NCBI GenBank assembly: GCA_965153455.1
Contig: OZ234495.1
Coordinates: forward strand, 13,512,875-13,576,874
Length of the DNA: 64,000 bases
From: Sphagnum compactum
Taxonomy: Eukaryota > Bryophyta > Sphagnopsida > Sphagnales
Reading direction: 5' to 3'
This document shows, piece after piece, positions 49,701 to 62,214 of this stretch. The stretch's first letter is position 1. Each line of letters starts with the position of its first letter. The notes below the pieces were generated by a model. The model was given only the letters and a program-made list of their open reading frames with translations, was not told where the DNA came from and did no database searches. The position numbers were made by a program, and so were the translations under genes.

Positions 49701-51310
49701 CTAAGTACGTCTGTTGGGTAGTGTAGGTGTTAACAAGCCCATAGTCGTTTGTGGTAAAGGACGGAGAGAGAGAGAGATATGGCGAACGAGCTTCCTCCCA
49801 ATCATCATTATCACTCCCACCCATGAGCTCGTTTCTTCCCTTCCATTATTGTCCCGTGAAGCTGCTGATGCTATTACTACTCTCTTTAGATGCTGTTGCT
49901 GTTGCTTTACTTAGATGCTTACTAGTGTTTTAGCTAGCTGCATAGCAGACGAATAAACTCGTGTCCCCTTGTCTGTCTTGTCTTCCATTTGTGGCTCTTT
50001 TAAAAATCGCTTCCCTGTTTTTAATGGTTTTGGTCTACGAGTGTAGTACGGTTTGTTTGTGCTGCCTGCGCCCCCAGGGTGTTTGATGATTGATGAGAGT
50101 CTTTTTTTTCCCTTTTTTGTTGCATTTTGTGAGTGTCGTTGCATGTTGGATGTCCTATTTGAAAGGAGTTTACAGCAGCCCAACTGGTGTTGCAGATTTT
50201 TTAAAAAAAACGCTTTTGCGTCTTTTGTCGACTCTGCAGAAGTTTCAATTTGTTGTTGTAGTTACGCGTTTGGTGTGGAGGTGATTTGTCAGAACTCGAG
50301 AGTAGGTACTTTGTCAGAACTCAGAACGCTATAGTCGCCCATGAACAGTTCTTCTTCATTCTTTGCAGCAGAGTTTGGGTATCCTGAGCTCTGGAAGGCG
50401 GTGGCTTTTCTTGGGGGGAAAGCAACAAAACCGGAGTTTGCTGTCTGTTTGCATAGATTGAGCTGTCGTGCAGAAATGCAGCATTAGTGGGTCGTGGGCC
50501 GAAGTTTGTTTCTCTGCAGAAGCTTCAGTTGGTTGGAACGTTATCAAAGCACCGCCTGAGCTTTGTCAGTACTAGCTACTTGTGAAAAGTTTCCGCTCCG
50601 TTTGTGTCCTTCTGCGGTTGTGGTATGTTTATGCAGGGCAGCGATTGAAACAGAGTGGAAGTGTAGTTTGCTATCTGCATGCCTCGATTGAGGTGTTGTC
50701 ATGCTTGTTGTGCACATAGAAAGACCTTACTCGAATGGAGCGTAGGTTGTTAGAATGGAGAAGATGGAGAAGCCAAGTTTTATGAGTTGGGGAAGAAGTC
50801 GTCACCTCATAATGGTCGCCCAGAAGGTAGTGACGACGAGTCGGGTTGTTGGGATGTCATGCAAAAGCAAGCGATCGTCATACGAGCTCATAACATCTTG
50901 CCTTTCTGCCACAGCTTATTCCTAGGTCAGTGGGAGTTACATGAGTGAGGAAAGCTGTTGCAGGTTGTGCGAGCTCTCCCACCTCTGTTCTGTCGATAGC
51001 TGTTTTCTTTGCCCTTTCGCTGTCCAGTGCACTGATTTGCGGGAAAAGAATCTTAAAAAGACTTGCCAAGAGCGGAAGGTATAGGGCACGAACAAGAGCT
51101 CAAATTTCGTCAAAGACAAGTAAGCCCCGATGCTGTGTAAATTTGTCATACCTTCTGCATTTGAAACTGCTCATGACGTTGTACACTGCAAGTGCTATGT
51201 TTTGTACTATGATGTGTGCTACGTTGTGACAACTTCGTTTCTGACGAGGTCTTCTGCCTGTGTTGACTCAGTCCAATCTGAAATGTGAGTATTGCTCAGA
51301 AGTTCAAACT
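49701..51310 (+). promoter_or_regulatory. Promoter and 5' leader of the armadillo gene
   Basis: Less AT-rich DNA with pyrimidine tracts precedes the gene. A probable leader intron runs from a GTAAGC donor at 51120 to an AG acceptor at 51271. In the spliced leader an ATGTGA (51283-51288), a start codon directly followed by a stop, lies 22 nt before the main ATG at 51311. Such minimal upstream frames are known to stall initiating ribosomes in plants. The transcription start is not identifiable. Confidence 0.45.
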
Positions 51311-54300
51311 ATGGTAGCTTGTGAAGTCATCATCGTAGAGAGGAAGGATGAAGCCGAGCAAGGAGGACTACAATATCATGATATAAGCACAACAGAGAAG
51401 CTGTTAAGGCATGCACAACAACTAGCGACGACTATTGCCTCCCAGGCCTCACTGGTGAAGTCTTTTGTAGGGAAATGGATTATCATAACTCCCCGCTTCT
51501 TGCAACTTCCTGCCTTACTGATGGAGATGGCACGTCTCCAATGCCTGTCTGACAACACAGTATGCAAAGATCTCCTGCAGGTAATCCTTGCCCTTAGCAT
51601 GGCTTCTTTCATGGCTTTCATCAAACCTTTAGGTAACTTCCTATTTACATAAGAAGGCTTGATATTGACCAGATCTTAATCTGGAGTCCACCTGTCTGGA
51701 GGTTGCAGGCCTCAATAGAATGTTCTCACTTTCCCAGTTCTAAAGGGTTCTAGTTCTTTCTGATTCCAGGGAATTGTCATGACTTTGGAAGAGGCGCAAG
51801 TGCTTGCCAAAAAATGTACAGAGTTAAGTTATGGTGGCAAACTTCAAATGCAGAGTAACCTGGACTCACTGGCTGGGAAACTTGACTTCCATCTTCATGA
51901 CTGTCAGCTGATGATCAAAAGTGGAATCATGCACGAGAACCCTCTTGCAATCTGTAGAGTAACCCCTGAATCAACCAGGGAGGCAATCCGCTGGGTCATC
52001 CGAGACCTGCTTTCACACCTTCAAATTGGAGGCACAGAGTGCAAGCAAAGAGCGTTAGACAGCATGATTCAGCTTATGTCAGAGGACGATAAGAACATCT
52101 TGATGGTTGCTGGACAGGGTGCAGTCACAGTGCTTGTTCAATTGCTAGATGCCAGTCAACCTTCTGTAAGAGAGAAGGCCGCTGCTGCCATTTGTAAGCT
52201 GGCATTGAATGACAGTTGTGAGCATCAGGTAGTGACTGAAGGAGGCATAGCTCCTTTGGTTCGTCTCCTTGAGTCTGGGAGCTCTTTTGCTCAAGAGAAA
52301 GCAGCTGCCAGCCTGCAGGCTTTGTCAACCAGTTCTGAGAATGCTTGTGCAGTAGCTGCACATGGGGGCATACCTGCTCTGGTAGAAATCTGCCGGCTTG
52401 GCACACCTGGGGCTCAGGCTGCTGCTGCAGGGTCTTTGAGAAACCTTGCAGCAGTGCAGGAGCTCAGAACAACCATAGTGGAGGATAGGGCAATTGCTAT
52501 TATCATCAACTTGGTGTCGTCAGGAACACCTATGGCACAAGAGAATGCTGCTGCAACTTTGCAGAACTTGGCTGTAAGTGATGACATGGTCAGGTGGGAA
52601 ATTGTGAAAGAGGGTGGCATCCAACCATTGTTAAGATTTCTGGATAATGCCATTGATCCTCGACAACAGGAAGTGGGTATGGGAGCACTGCGCAACTTGG
52701 CAGCTTGTGCTGCAAATACTGAAACTCTCATTACTACAGGGTTTTTACCACGACTCATAGGGGTACTTGAAAGTGGACCAGTCACAGTGCAGCATATTGC
52801 AGCCGCATCAGTTTGTTACATGGCATCTTCATCAGAAACCAGGAGATTATTTGGAGCTGCTGGTGCAATTCCTCCACTAGTGAAGCTCCTGGGTGCCAAG
52901 ACTTGTACTGCTCAAGAGTATGCTGCACAGGTACTGTTCATTGATTCTTGACCTCAGTATTTCACAAGCTCTGAAGTACCCTGCCTTGTAGTGTCAAGAT
53001 TGGAACACAAAACAACCATGGCACTAGTCAAGTGGCCCTAGTTCAAGAATCTGTGGTTATTTATGGGATCCTGTCAAGGTAATAAACATGTATGATGTGA
53101 AGGAGCCTTGATTATTGAGAAAAAAAACTGATGTGTAGAAAGTGATTTGCACATCATGTTCAGAGAGGCTAGAACCAGCAGCTTACCTGTCATTCTGCTT
53201 ACCTTCTGGGGTAGGCATGTTCACAGAGTAACTTAAATCAGGCAGTAATAGCTGCTGTGCATACATGTGTGCAGGCATTGGCCAGTCTCCTCCTGGTGGA
53301 GGACAACCGGAAGCTCTTCATGTCTGAGGAATGGAGTGTTATTGGGCTAGTTCTGCTGTTGGATACACGGCTTCCAGGAGTTGCTAAGCAATTTCCAATT
53401 GCTGCATTACATGCACTTGCAGGCAATGCAAAGTGTAGAAAGCAAATGATGGCCGCTGGTGCATGCTACCACCTCCGTGTGCTGGCAGATATGGAAATCA
53501 CAGGGGCCAAGCGGCTGCTTGATCGCTTAGTCATTGGCAAGTTGCGGAGTATCATGACTAGAACACTGCTTGTAAGCATGCCCATTTATCTCCTTGCTCT
53601 TTATTCCCTTGATTTCCTCTAGGGCTCCTGAGTACTTTCATACTTCTAATCTCTACCTGGAGTTCTATGGAGCATTTAGTTACAAAGTGGGCTTCTTGTT
53701 TCCCTCGAAAGACTAAGCAGTCTGCTGTGATGATGTTAAGTGAAGATATGAGTGAGGTGGAGTTTTCAGCCAGCTTCTAGCACATTAGCTGGTTTTTAAG
53801 ATATATTGGGACTTGTTTGGATGAATCCTGGACAATTAGGTAGGATGGATATCCAGACCAGATATTGATGAAGTGGTTATCATGTGTGTGTTGTCCAGGG
53901 GGAAAGGCCTGCATAAGATTCATTGTCCACCCAATTTGTTCTGTAACAGCTCACCTGGGGAGGAGAACATGCTCAAACTGGATTTGAACTGAACACCTTT
54001 TCGTTTGCAACTGTAATCAACTGCCAGCGTACAGATTAGTTATGATGGGCCAGGGGGAAACCTTCCTCATAAACTGCCCTTGGAACTGTTCCTTGTGGGC
54101 ACCCTCATGCAGCAAACCATGAAGTGTAGCAAGGCAGGGTGGACAGTTTCTTCTACTTTTCGCACACATTATGCCCTGTAATATAACTCAGAAACATCAG
54201 GCATATCTTGATAACTTGTGGGCAGTCTTTAAAACTGTATGTCATCCTAGTTTAGATCTGTTGCATCCTAGCTTAGATAGTGCTTAGCATCCTCTTTTGC

Positions 54301-54326
54301 AGGCAGAGGAACTTCTGAGAAATTAG
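51311..54326 (+). CDS. Armadillo-repeat protein, ~583 aa
   Basis: Exons 51311-51580, 51770-52930, 53275-53571 and 54303-54326 join in phase 0 at every junction with GT..AG introns, giving 583 aa. The ATG at 51311 is chosen because the frame upstream has only non-ATG starts and runs across the likely leader-intron acceptor. Residues 1-165 form a helical N-terminal region (GKLQMQSNLDSLAGKLD is characteristic). From about 165 to 560 there are eight or nine ARM repeats of about 42 residues, recognisable as EGGIAPLVRLLESGS, QEKAAASLQALS and GAQAAAAGSLRNLA. The ending AKRLLDRLVIGKLRS matches plant ARM proteins usually annotated as vacuolar protein 8-like or U-box 4-like, although no U-box is present. 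These are protein-protein scaffold proteins; the partner is unknown. The tiny last exon is the least certain part. Without it, translation would run into the intron and stop at 53622. Confidence 0.88.
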
Positions 54327-56831
54327 CAGCTACCACAAACCAAACAGAGCAGAACTTGTGCACCATTTGTTTGTATACAATTTTCCTTCTCTTGTCAGCT
54401 TCTTCTGTTATTCCCACAATGCCACCTGAGTTTGGATATGTGGCAGTACCAAAAGTTCAGGTTGATTTTGTCATGTACCTTACAACAAACAGTGGCCATT
54501 GCAAGGGAACTTATTGTAAGGATGAAATATTCTTTATTGATCTAATAAATAATTATCTGTCTTTTCTATCAGCCTTGAATTTCTTTTACGAATTGCATGA
54601 AGTTTTGGATGAAGTCTCAAAAATAGTCATTAAAATTAGACTTTCTCTAGGTTTTTCAATGTATAATGTGTAAAGAGAGTTGATGCTCAACCTGAGCTTT
54701 AATGGCACCCTCTCTACCTTTGGCAGCTCCATGATCTGAATGTCACCCACTGCCATTCTAGCAGCAACTCCAATTTCCATCCCCTCTAGATACAGCTCCC
54801 TTTATAGAGTCTGGACCATAATTGTCTAGTATACTGAAGCTTGCCTACCTCTCTCAGTGCCACTGTCAGCTAAATGTACAACCCTCAACATTCACTTCTC
54901 ATAAAACCATTAATACTGAAGCAATAAACCCTAAATCAGCAACTCTCATGGCCATTGCTTTAACCACATTTTCCTCTCAAAGCTCTATCACATTTATGCT
55001 TGAGTTTTATATGAAGCTGTCTCCTTTCCACATGACCTCCAGATAACTAGCTGCATCACTCCCAAGACTTCCAAAGGATTGGATTGCAATAGTGCCTCCT
55101 GGTAGGCCTCACACATACACCACTGGGAGATGAACCTACCCACAGGTTGGAGGCTCACACACCACATGCATAACATAGATATGTACATAAATACATAGTT
55201 CATACAAGTTTGGCAAGCAACATTGATAGCATACAACCATTGGACGATTAGCATGTGCAATCATGTGCAATCTTTGGAGTAGATCCTATAGATTCTGGTT
55301 TACCTGAATATGTCATGGCACTCAAAGCAACCACCTATGTAAAATAAATTGCCCAAACAAGCATTGCACATAGTGGAAACATGATGATGATAGACCAAAG
55401 ACTTCATTGAAACATGCATGAGTTGTTCAGACAATTAATAACCTCTGGTGTAGCACATTTAGATCATAAAAAGAAACTTCATGCAAATACCATGGGATCA
55501 CCAATCTTTTGATCAATAAACCCAATTATCATTATTTCAACTCCTTAGACTTGTGGGAATGGTTAGATTTCACCCCATTTTAGAGGTCCTGACTCCTAGG
55601 AAAAACTCCCTTCCTAATTCTTTTTTGATCAAGATAAAACTCAAAGTAGTAGTGAAGAAGAGCCTTTCAGGGGTGTTTGATTTCTTCTTCATCATTAATA
55701 CATTGACTCAAATGCCCCTGAAAGGCTCTATGCTGATTTTCTAAAACTTTTTTCATATAATGCAATTGATGTTTTTAGAAGACCCAGTCAAATAACCTAT
55801 TATTAAATGTCCAGTTCTGCTTGTGGCACAATTGTCAAAAAACTTTGTTCATAATGCACATACACAAGCACAATGACAACACATACCCATTTAATAGATA
55901 GACAAGCTAGCACAACCAAAGTGCATTGAGACCAAAATTCCAGTCCCATCTCCAAACAAGCCACACTTAGGGTGGACAAGCCCACTCATGGTACAATTCT
56001 CTTCAACTTATGCAACCATCCAAGTTTGAACAACACCAATGTAGCATGCCTTTGATTGTACATGAATGCCTCTTCCCTCTGTTTTTGTGGGAAGTTAATT
56101 CCTGACAGTTGCACCAACAATGCTCCCACCTACTTGATTTACTTGGGAGACTCAAAAGTCATTGGTATCACAATGTAAAAAGCAGCATTCAAGTGGAACA
56201 TTTTGACTTCACAAAATCCAATGCAAATACTGAACTTTTACCAGCTACTTTTAATCCCCAAAACATGGCAATCTAGAAACCTGGAAATCTAGAGCAGTTA
56301 AGAGAGTCATAGAGAGCATGCCTGCATCATCCGTAAGAATTGTGGTGATATAGCTTGTTTGGACTCCTATTTCCATCCTGCAAACCCACCATCAAGCACA
56401 AAAAGAGAAACATGAGTACTGCATTGAAATCAGAAACTGCCACAGGATCCACACAGATGAAAGCCACATCCATCACGGAAATGTAAAATAAAAATGGCTA
56501 CAAGGTCAGGATACCTGGATCCACATGACTACTGCATTGAAACATGATATTTTTACATGCTCAACGCATGATAGCCATGTCATGACAGAAAGGTGAAATA
56601 AAAATGGGAAACAATGTCATGACACCTGGATCTACAGTCACTCAAAAGGAGGAATGAGTAACAGTATAAGCAGGGTGGTCCAGATGTATGACTGCAACAA
56701 GCAGGAATTCTGCAAGCAGAATGATGGAGTTGAATTTCCAGTCTCCTCACTCATAACTGCAGGCAGAAAAAACAGTCAACACTCCATCTAAAACAAATGG
56801 GATGAAGGAATTCACTGACCCTTACCCGACC
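54327..56831. other. Intergenic DNA downstream of the armadillo gene
   Basis: The first few hundred bases are probably 3' UTR. No other gene is supported. A two-copy 112-bp tandem duplication lies at 56411-56635. A 25-base inverted pair (AGCCTTTCAGGGG..CCCCTGAAAGGCT) lies at about 55660-55725. Confidence 0.5.
56411..56635. repeat. Two-copy tandem duplication, ~112-bp unit
   Basis: CATGASTACTGCATTGAAA recurs at 56411 and 56524, and AAATAAAAATGG..ACCTGGATC recurs at about 56486 and 56597. Confidence 0.8.
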
Positions 56832-58685
56832 CATATATATTGCCAATCCCTGCAATTGTTGACTGATCCACCAAAAATGCTCTGATAGCCCCCTTGGTTT
56901 TCTGCACTCCAGCACAGGTCAGGTTTTGCCAAAAACATATTTGACATTGCCCAAAGCATACAGTAGGTAAGACTCTACTCTCATCACCCACAACAGAGCT
57001 TCAAGCTGAAACAAGATGCACTTGTGAGAGGAAACTGACTCAGGGGTGAAACACAGCAATGCTGCACATATATGAAGCACCAAAGAACACCAAATCTTTA
57101 ATCTTCAATTCCTTCAAACTGCAGTCTATGAAACCAACATAACTGCAACGGAGAGGAGTATATGCCTGCATACTTGACCACTCAACCTCCTTGTCAGCAT
57201 CCTGCCACAAGAGGATCTGGTCCCAACTCAGCAATGCTACTTCTGTTCCACCAGTGTTTACCAGCCATAGAGAGAAGTGGTCACTGTTGCTCTACTGCTT
57301 ACATTAATCATGTTGGATAGAAGTGTGATAGAAATAACATATCTGATAAAGTTCAAAACATTCCACCCATGCTGAAGAGGTGCTTGAAGGAAGAGGTGTG
57401 TGCTAAACAATCAATCAAGCAGTGGAATGCTGTACCTATAAATCTCTAGACTGCCATCCATCCACAGTGATGCACTTAAATGTGGCATAAACCCTTCCTC
57501 ATTCTCCAACCACAGCCTTCTAGCCTGTCGTGGCCTGGGTCCCCTTATACCAACAATCATTCACTGCAAGCGTTGAAAGATCTGAATATGCTTTTTCTTT
57601 TCATGGCCAACACTTTCCATATTCTCCACAGTCCCCATACCATCAACATAACCAAAATTCCTTCTCACTGCTAATGGCTTAGCAGTCACTGGGAGTGATG
57701 CTAGCAGGGAATGGAAGAATCAACCATCTTTTCTCTTTCTTATGACAAATTTAATTGCTCTTCACAATGAGGTGAAAACTCTGAATTCTAAGACAGAAAA
57801 ACCCCAAATTTGTTCCAGGGTTTTGTCAACAAAGCTTCCTCTGAACCCAGATCCTGAGCTTCCCGTCTTACCTGATTGCAGAAGCAACAAGGAATGAAAC
57901 AAGGATAAGGGAAGGTGTGGAAGGAGCCTGGCATGCCAGCGTGGATGTGAACAACAACTACATCTGGCCACACTTTCTCCAACAGAGTCTCGTCCTCTAG
58001 TTCCTTTGGGGTGAAAAAGTAATGAGACTCAATTCCACAGTAGCAGAGGTCTCAGCCTTAGAACTTCTCACACATTCAAGCCATGCACAAGAGAAGATGT
58101 GTTTCCCATGAGCTTCAATGTGTGAAAGCACATGTCCATGGACAGCAGCTGCACCATCCACAAATCGTCCACTTGGTGAGGTTGCTTGAAAGACCAGGCA
58201 ATTGAGTTTATACTCACTATTTGCTTCATCCCTCCCCAACCTTATCCAAGGCTTCTGATGCTTGCAACAGCTCCAAATTTGCTGAATCCCAATGTCCCAA
58301 TATCCCCACACTCAGAAATCTCAGTGACCACCCACTTCCACATCTCCATCAGCAAGAAAACACACAAACCTCCTCTCTCCTCTGCAATCCCAGCTGTTCC
58401 TAGTGGCCAAAACCTCTTTTCCCCACCTTCACAACCTCTTGTCCTACACTTCTATCATTCAACAACGAACTCAACATTCCCCACCATACAGCATACAACA
58501 AACTCTGCATTCAATACTTTCTGTTCAACAGTGTTCTGGAAACACCATCCTCTCTGTTCTAAGCCAAAAACAGACACAAACCTTGAACCGACAGAGATCC
58601 AGAGAGCCAGATGAAAGTTTACCTGGCCCTGAAGGATATGAAAATGTGTCACAGCAACACAGTGAACATTGGGCCCCTCCACCAT
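56832..58685 (-). pseudogene. Broken Fpg/Nei-family DNA glycosylase
   Basis: Pieces of an Fpg/Nei base-excision repair glycosylase lie in order on the minus strand. MVEGPNVHCVAVTHFHILQG (58623-58685) has Val rather than Pro at position 2, next to the conserved Glu. SPSGRFVDGAAAVHG and IEAHGKHIF follow at 58093-58185. YFFTPKELEDE and VVVVHIHAGMPGSFHTF lie at 57911-58021, and SIAELGPDPL then QDADKEVEWSSMQ at 57166-57237. KTKGAIRAFLVDQSTIAGIGNIYM (quoted here only in part: DQSTIAGIGNIY), the helix-two-turn-helix signature, lies at 56832-56901. Breaks are visible. LGPDPL and QDAD are in different frames, separated by four bases (GTGG). HGKHIF and YFF are 71 bases apart in different frames. The second segment lacks an in-phase AG acceptor. 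No C-terminal zinc finger was found. The first segment does have a good donor. Most likely it is a decayed gene copy; unusual splicing is the alternative. Confidence 0.62.
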
Positions 58686-59891
58686 TGAGTGAAGTCACAA
58701 CACAAAGTAGTGCCCACAGACATGGAGCAGAATATTATTTCCAGCTACAACACAGCATGCACAAGATCAAAACAAAATTTGTGCCAATTTGAAATATCAT
58801 GCAGAGAGTTCTTCCAGACTGTGACAAACAACTCTTCAGTGTAAAACCTGCAAATGCCTCAATTGTGCAAAAATCTGTCAAGCTCCATCACTAATCAACT
58901 ACTTGCTAATTAGGTTTTGTGGATCAGTGGCTGATCACCTAGCCTGTGCAGCCAAGGATCAAGCTACTTGGCTCCACCTTCTCAATTTCTCAATCATCTT
59001 CTCTTCTCTTCTTGTCTGATCTGCAAATATTCTTCACTGTATGCTCTTGCACAAATTATTCACTTGTTTTCTGCAATGTCTTTTGATGCTCCAGGTTCTT
59101 CATGACCTACTGACTCCCTGATGAAGACACCTGCATGCTGAACCAGGTACTCTTCATGGCAAGGGGAATGGATAAAATCAAAGACCATCCTCAGAATCAT
59201 CAAGGTAGTGATTGAATTGCCACTTCTGAATGCTACAAGACACATGTACCAATGTCCAAACATGTGTAATTGTATGAAATTTCACAACTAAGAATTATAT
59301 TGGATCTCTCTCTGGAGGTGCTTGCCATCATCAATCATTCCAACTCAAAGAGAGACTAAGACAGTCAGTAACCTTATTGCAAATAGGCTTCCTCTTGAGT
59401 GGAATCTGTGGACACACACTCTACTAACATGTATGTGGAGGAACTCTGGTATGTACTGATTCCATTTGTGACCTCGCCCCCCCCAAAGTGAACTCTCAGA
59501 AACACGTCTTCCTCTGAAGATTTCTAGTCCCTGTACCAGGATGTGCTATCTCAGAATAAACACTTTCAAAGCCTTATTTTTCTTCAAAAAGTTTGTGCAA
59601 ACTTGAGCAAAAATACCATGTGGTAGAAGCACAAAGCTTTTCTAATTGATTAGAGGGATCACTGTTGCTGTTCACTACTTTCCTACATCATTGTCGAAGA
59701 TTGTCCTCCTTCCGTGCCATTGCATCTGTGAGAACATCAATGGCCCAGTCCTTGATATCCTCCTGTATATGAAACAAAATGCCCTTATCCCCTTATCAAC
59801 CATGATCATACCACAGAGAACAAGCTCACTTTGAAAGAGAAAGAAATCAAGAGTACAGTATTCATAACTATGCAACAGGTCCCAAAATCAA
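58686..59891. other. Intergenic DNA, no gene seen
   Basis: A 67-codon minus frame at 59060-59263 has no family resemblance. A CCCCCCC-containing run lies near 59478. Confidence 0.45.
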
Positions 59892-61045
59892 TCACATTTG
59901 AGAGGTGAGGTGGTTATAGTCCCAGCCCACAGCATATTTGATTTGAGCTTCTTCTTTGGTGCCCATCAATCTAATATATGCCTGGAGACATCTCTTCATC
60001 AAACAACATGAAGTGCACACAATATTACTTTCAACTCTCTGAAACACAAAGTGGTGGTCTTATTCTGATTGTCCCATCCCATGGATCAGCTTGATGGAGC
60101 GTATCTCAGGTAAGCAATTGTGTAGCTGCAGAGGGGGTTGCAACATGATTTCCACCTGCACAATACTCAGATACTAAAGAAAAAAAACATTCCAAGAAGT
60201 AGGTCAAAAAGGAAAGATGCAGCAGAAGAGGGTAGAAGAGGGGACAAAGGTACAGAAAATTTACAAGGCTCAAAGGTTCCCCGGTCCGAATTCGCGCATG
60301 GTTGCGAGCAAGTCTGGATTCAAATGGGGTGCGAGGACGAAGCTCTTGAATCTCCTCCCACCGCTCCTTTGTCAAGGGTTTCAAGTTGGCTTGGGCTTCA
60401 GCAAATTCCTTCGCCTGCCGCTCCAATCGCTCAGGCTCTTGTGATTCATCATACTGTCCACAAAAACCCCTCTTACATTATGATTTCAATACACCAACCA
60501 GAAAGACTTCAGAGCGAAAATGAGAGAACAGGAACCTCTCACGTGAGACCGGAAGAGAGTCAGATGATTCCAAGAGATGCACAAATGCAAAACCTAATCC
60601 CTGGAAAAAACTGAAAGACTGGATTGACGGATCAAGGGGAAGAAGACTGGAGCTCACACCGGCATCCTAAGCAAAAGAATGAATCGTCTTCTTGCATCAG
60701 TTACTGACTTCTCTTTGCCAGAGAGTATTTCGCAAAAGGGTGCCACAATTGCGTTCTGGTGTTGGCGATAAGTGAGAGAGAGAAAAAAGAAAGAGTCAAG
60801 GAGGAAAAAAGAACCAGCATTGTGAGCTTGGCAACCACAATGACTGCCACCACGCCTACAGCCATTTTGATGTTTGGAGTATCCCAAAACTCTTGACCCT
60901 CTGAGATTTTCACTGCTCGCGGCGCCACCGTCGCTTCCCGTTTTGCTCGCCGCACAAGAGGTCTTGATCGCCGCGCATCCTGGCCACGATGGCGGCGTTG
61001 TTGCAACAAGTGCCGTGCAACTCGGTGTCCTGTCGCTCTCAACAT
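59892..61045 (-). CDS. Small, probably mitochondrial, single-pass membrane protein
   Basis: On the minus strand, exon 1 (61045-60815) encodes 77 residues. It starts with an Arg-rich, acid-poor leader (MLRATGHRVARHLLQQRR..), typical of a mitochondrial presequence, and ends with a hydrophobic segment MAVGVVAVIVVAKLTML (61-77). Exon 2 (60453-60265) is 63 codons, hydrophilic and strongly protein-like: AKEFAEAQANLKPLTKERW and ELRPRTPFESRLAR then RIRTGEPL. Both junctions are phase 0. The exon 1 donor (CTG/GTTCTT) is weak; the exon 2 donor (GTAAAT) is better. A proposed last exon 59981-59892 (AYIRLMGTKEEAQIKYAVGW.., then stop) would give 169 aa, but its link is uncertain. The WEEIQELRPRTPFESRLAR block is reminiscent of an uncharacterised conserved plant family; I cannot name it. 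It is divergent from the plastid-protein gene 1.17 kb away. Confidence 0.6.
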
Positions 61046-62214
61046 CTTCTTCTTCGTCTTCGCCTCAGCAAAGAAAGAAAACCTTTCATTATTATTATGT
61101 GACAAAGCAGCTGCTTGCTCATTCACAGACAGTCATTTGTATTTCCCAGGGCAGAGACGTGATCTGTGACTAGCTACTTGTTCACACACCGAGCATCCAT
61201 GTAGGAGAACTCACCAATGTGGTGAAGAGCCTGAGGTGGCAGGTGGAGAGAAAGCAAAGGAGCACGGTCGATCCTTGGATAACCTTTTCCAAGTGGGGCC
61301 GTCCCAATCTCTTTCTCTCTCTCCTACTAGATTGCTGTCCCTTCCCTTGCCACTCTAGCCCTGGTGCGCTGCAACTGGCTCTTCTCTCACCACTTCCCAT
61401 ATGCAGGAATTTCATGTCCATTTTCGTTGCGGTTATTTGCAGCAGAAGTGGGGCTGATTGTTGAGTTTCGCTTCAGTTTCTACTTCTGTTTGTTGTAGTC
61501 ATCCTGAGAGAATCGTGAGAAAGGCAGGTGGTCCGTTGCGTCTTCTGTTGTTGTTGGATTCAATTTTTTTTTGGGAAACTAGAAATTTGTGTTATTCGTG
61601 TTTGTGTATACTATCTGGTTGTGTGTGTCCGTGTCTTGAAATTCGAGGCTGAAGTTCACGAGCTGAAATCGTTACACCATATGTTTCCGATAGAATACCT
61701 TTGTGTAATTTCCTTTGCACTATGCGCACGCATTCGGACCTCCCTTGCAGGAGTCGTTTCCAGGATTTGGTAGTACGTGCGGTGAGGTCAGGAGCCACAC
61801 GGGTGTAAGTAAATTGTTGGAATTTTGTGTGTCTTTTCTTCTAAAGCGGAGTGCGCAGAGTGGTCTTATAGAAAGAATGTTGGTTCACGGCACATTGTAA
61901 ATCACACTCGAGTGGGGTAAATTAGACAAAGCTTGGCATGTTTCTTCTTCTCCTTATTGCAGTGTCCTAGTCTCATTGGAAACTGCTGCCACTGAAGAGG
62001 AAGGAAGTTGTGACGATTCAACAAAAAAGGCTTTTTCTGGAGGACTTTTTTGATGCTTCAGGAGATTTCACGAAAACTTGTACTGGGAAAGGAAGATTAG
62101 CAGCAACTCTTGAAATGTTTCTGCTACTTGAGGGTAGGTTTCACAAAGGGTATAGCTGCGAGTTTGTGTAGAGAAAATTGAGTCTAGGGTAGTGAGTCTC
62201 TGAGCAGGGTGGTA
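61046..62214. promoter_or_regulatory. Divergent intergenic region between two organelle-protein genes
   Basis: These 1.17 kb separate the start codons of the minus-strand gene at 61045 and the plus-strand gene at 62215. They must hold both promoters and leaders. A CTCTGAGCAG acceptor-like site at 62198-62207, just before the plus-strand ATG, suggests a leader intron. CT-rich tracts occur near 61310-61330. No TATA box stands out. Confidence 0.4.

Noticed and set aside
57762-57982. Two overlapping minus-strand frames of 64-69 codons, one read in Arg/Ser/Leu-rich form
   Set aside because: The frame carrying the HIHAGMPG wording belongs to the Fpg/Nei relic; the other is its shifted shadow.
58186-58792. 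Plus-strand frames of 129-142 codons rich in Ser, Pro, Gln and His
   Set aside because: They are antisense shadows of the Fpg/Nei relic and its intron, with CTG or other non-ATG starts and no family resemblance.
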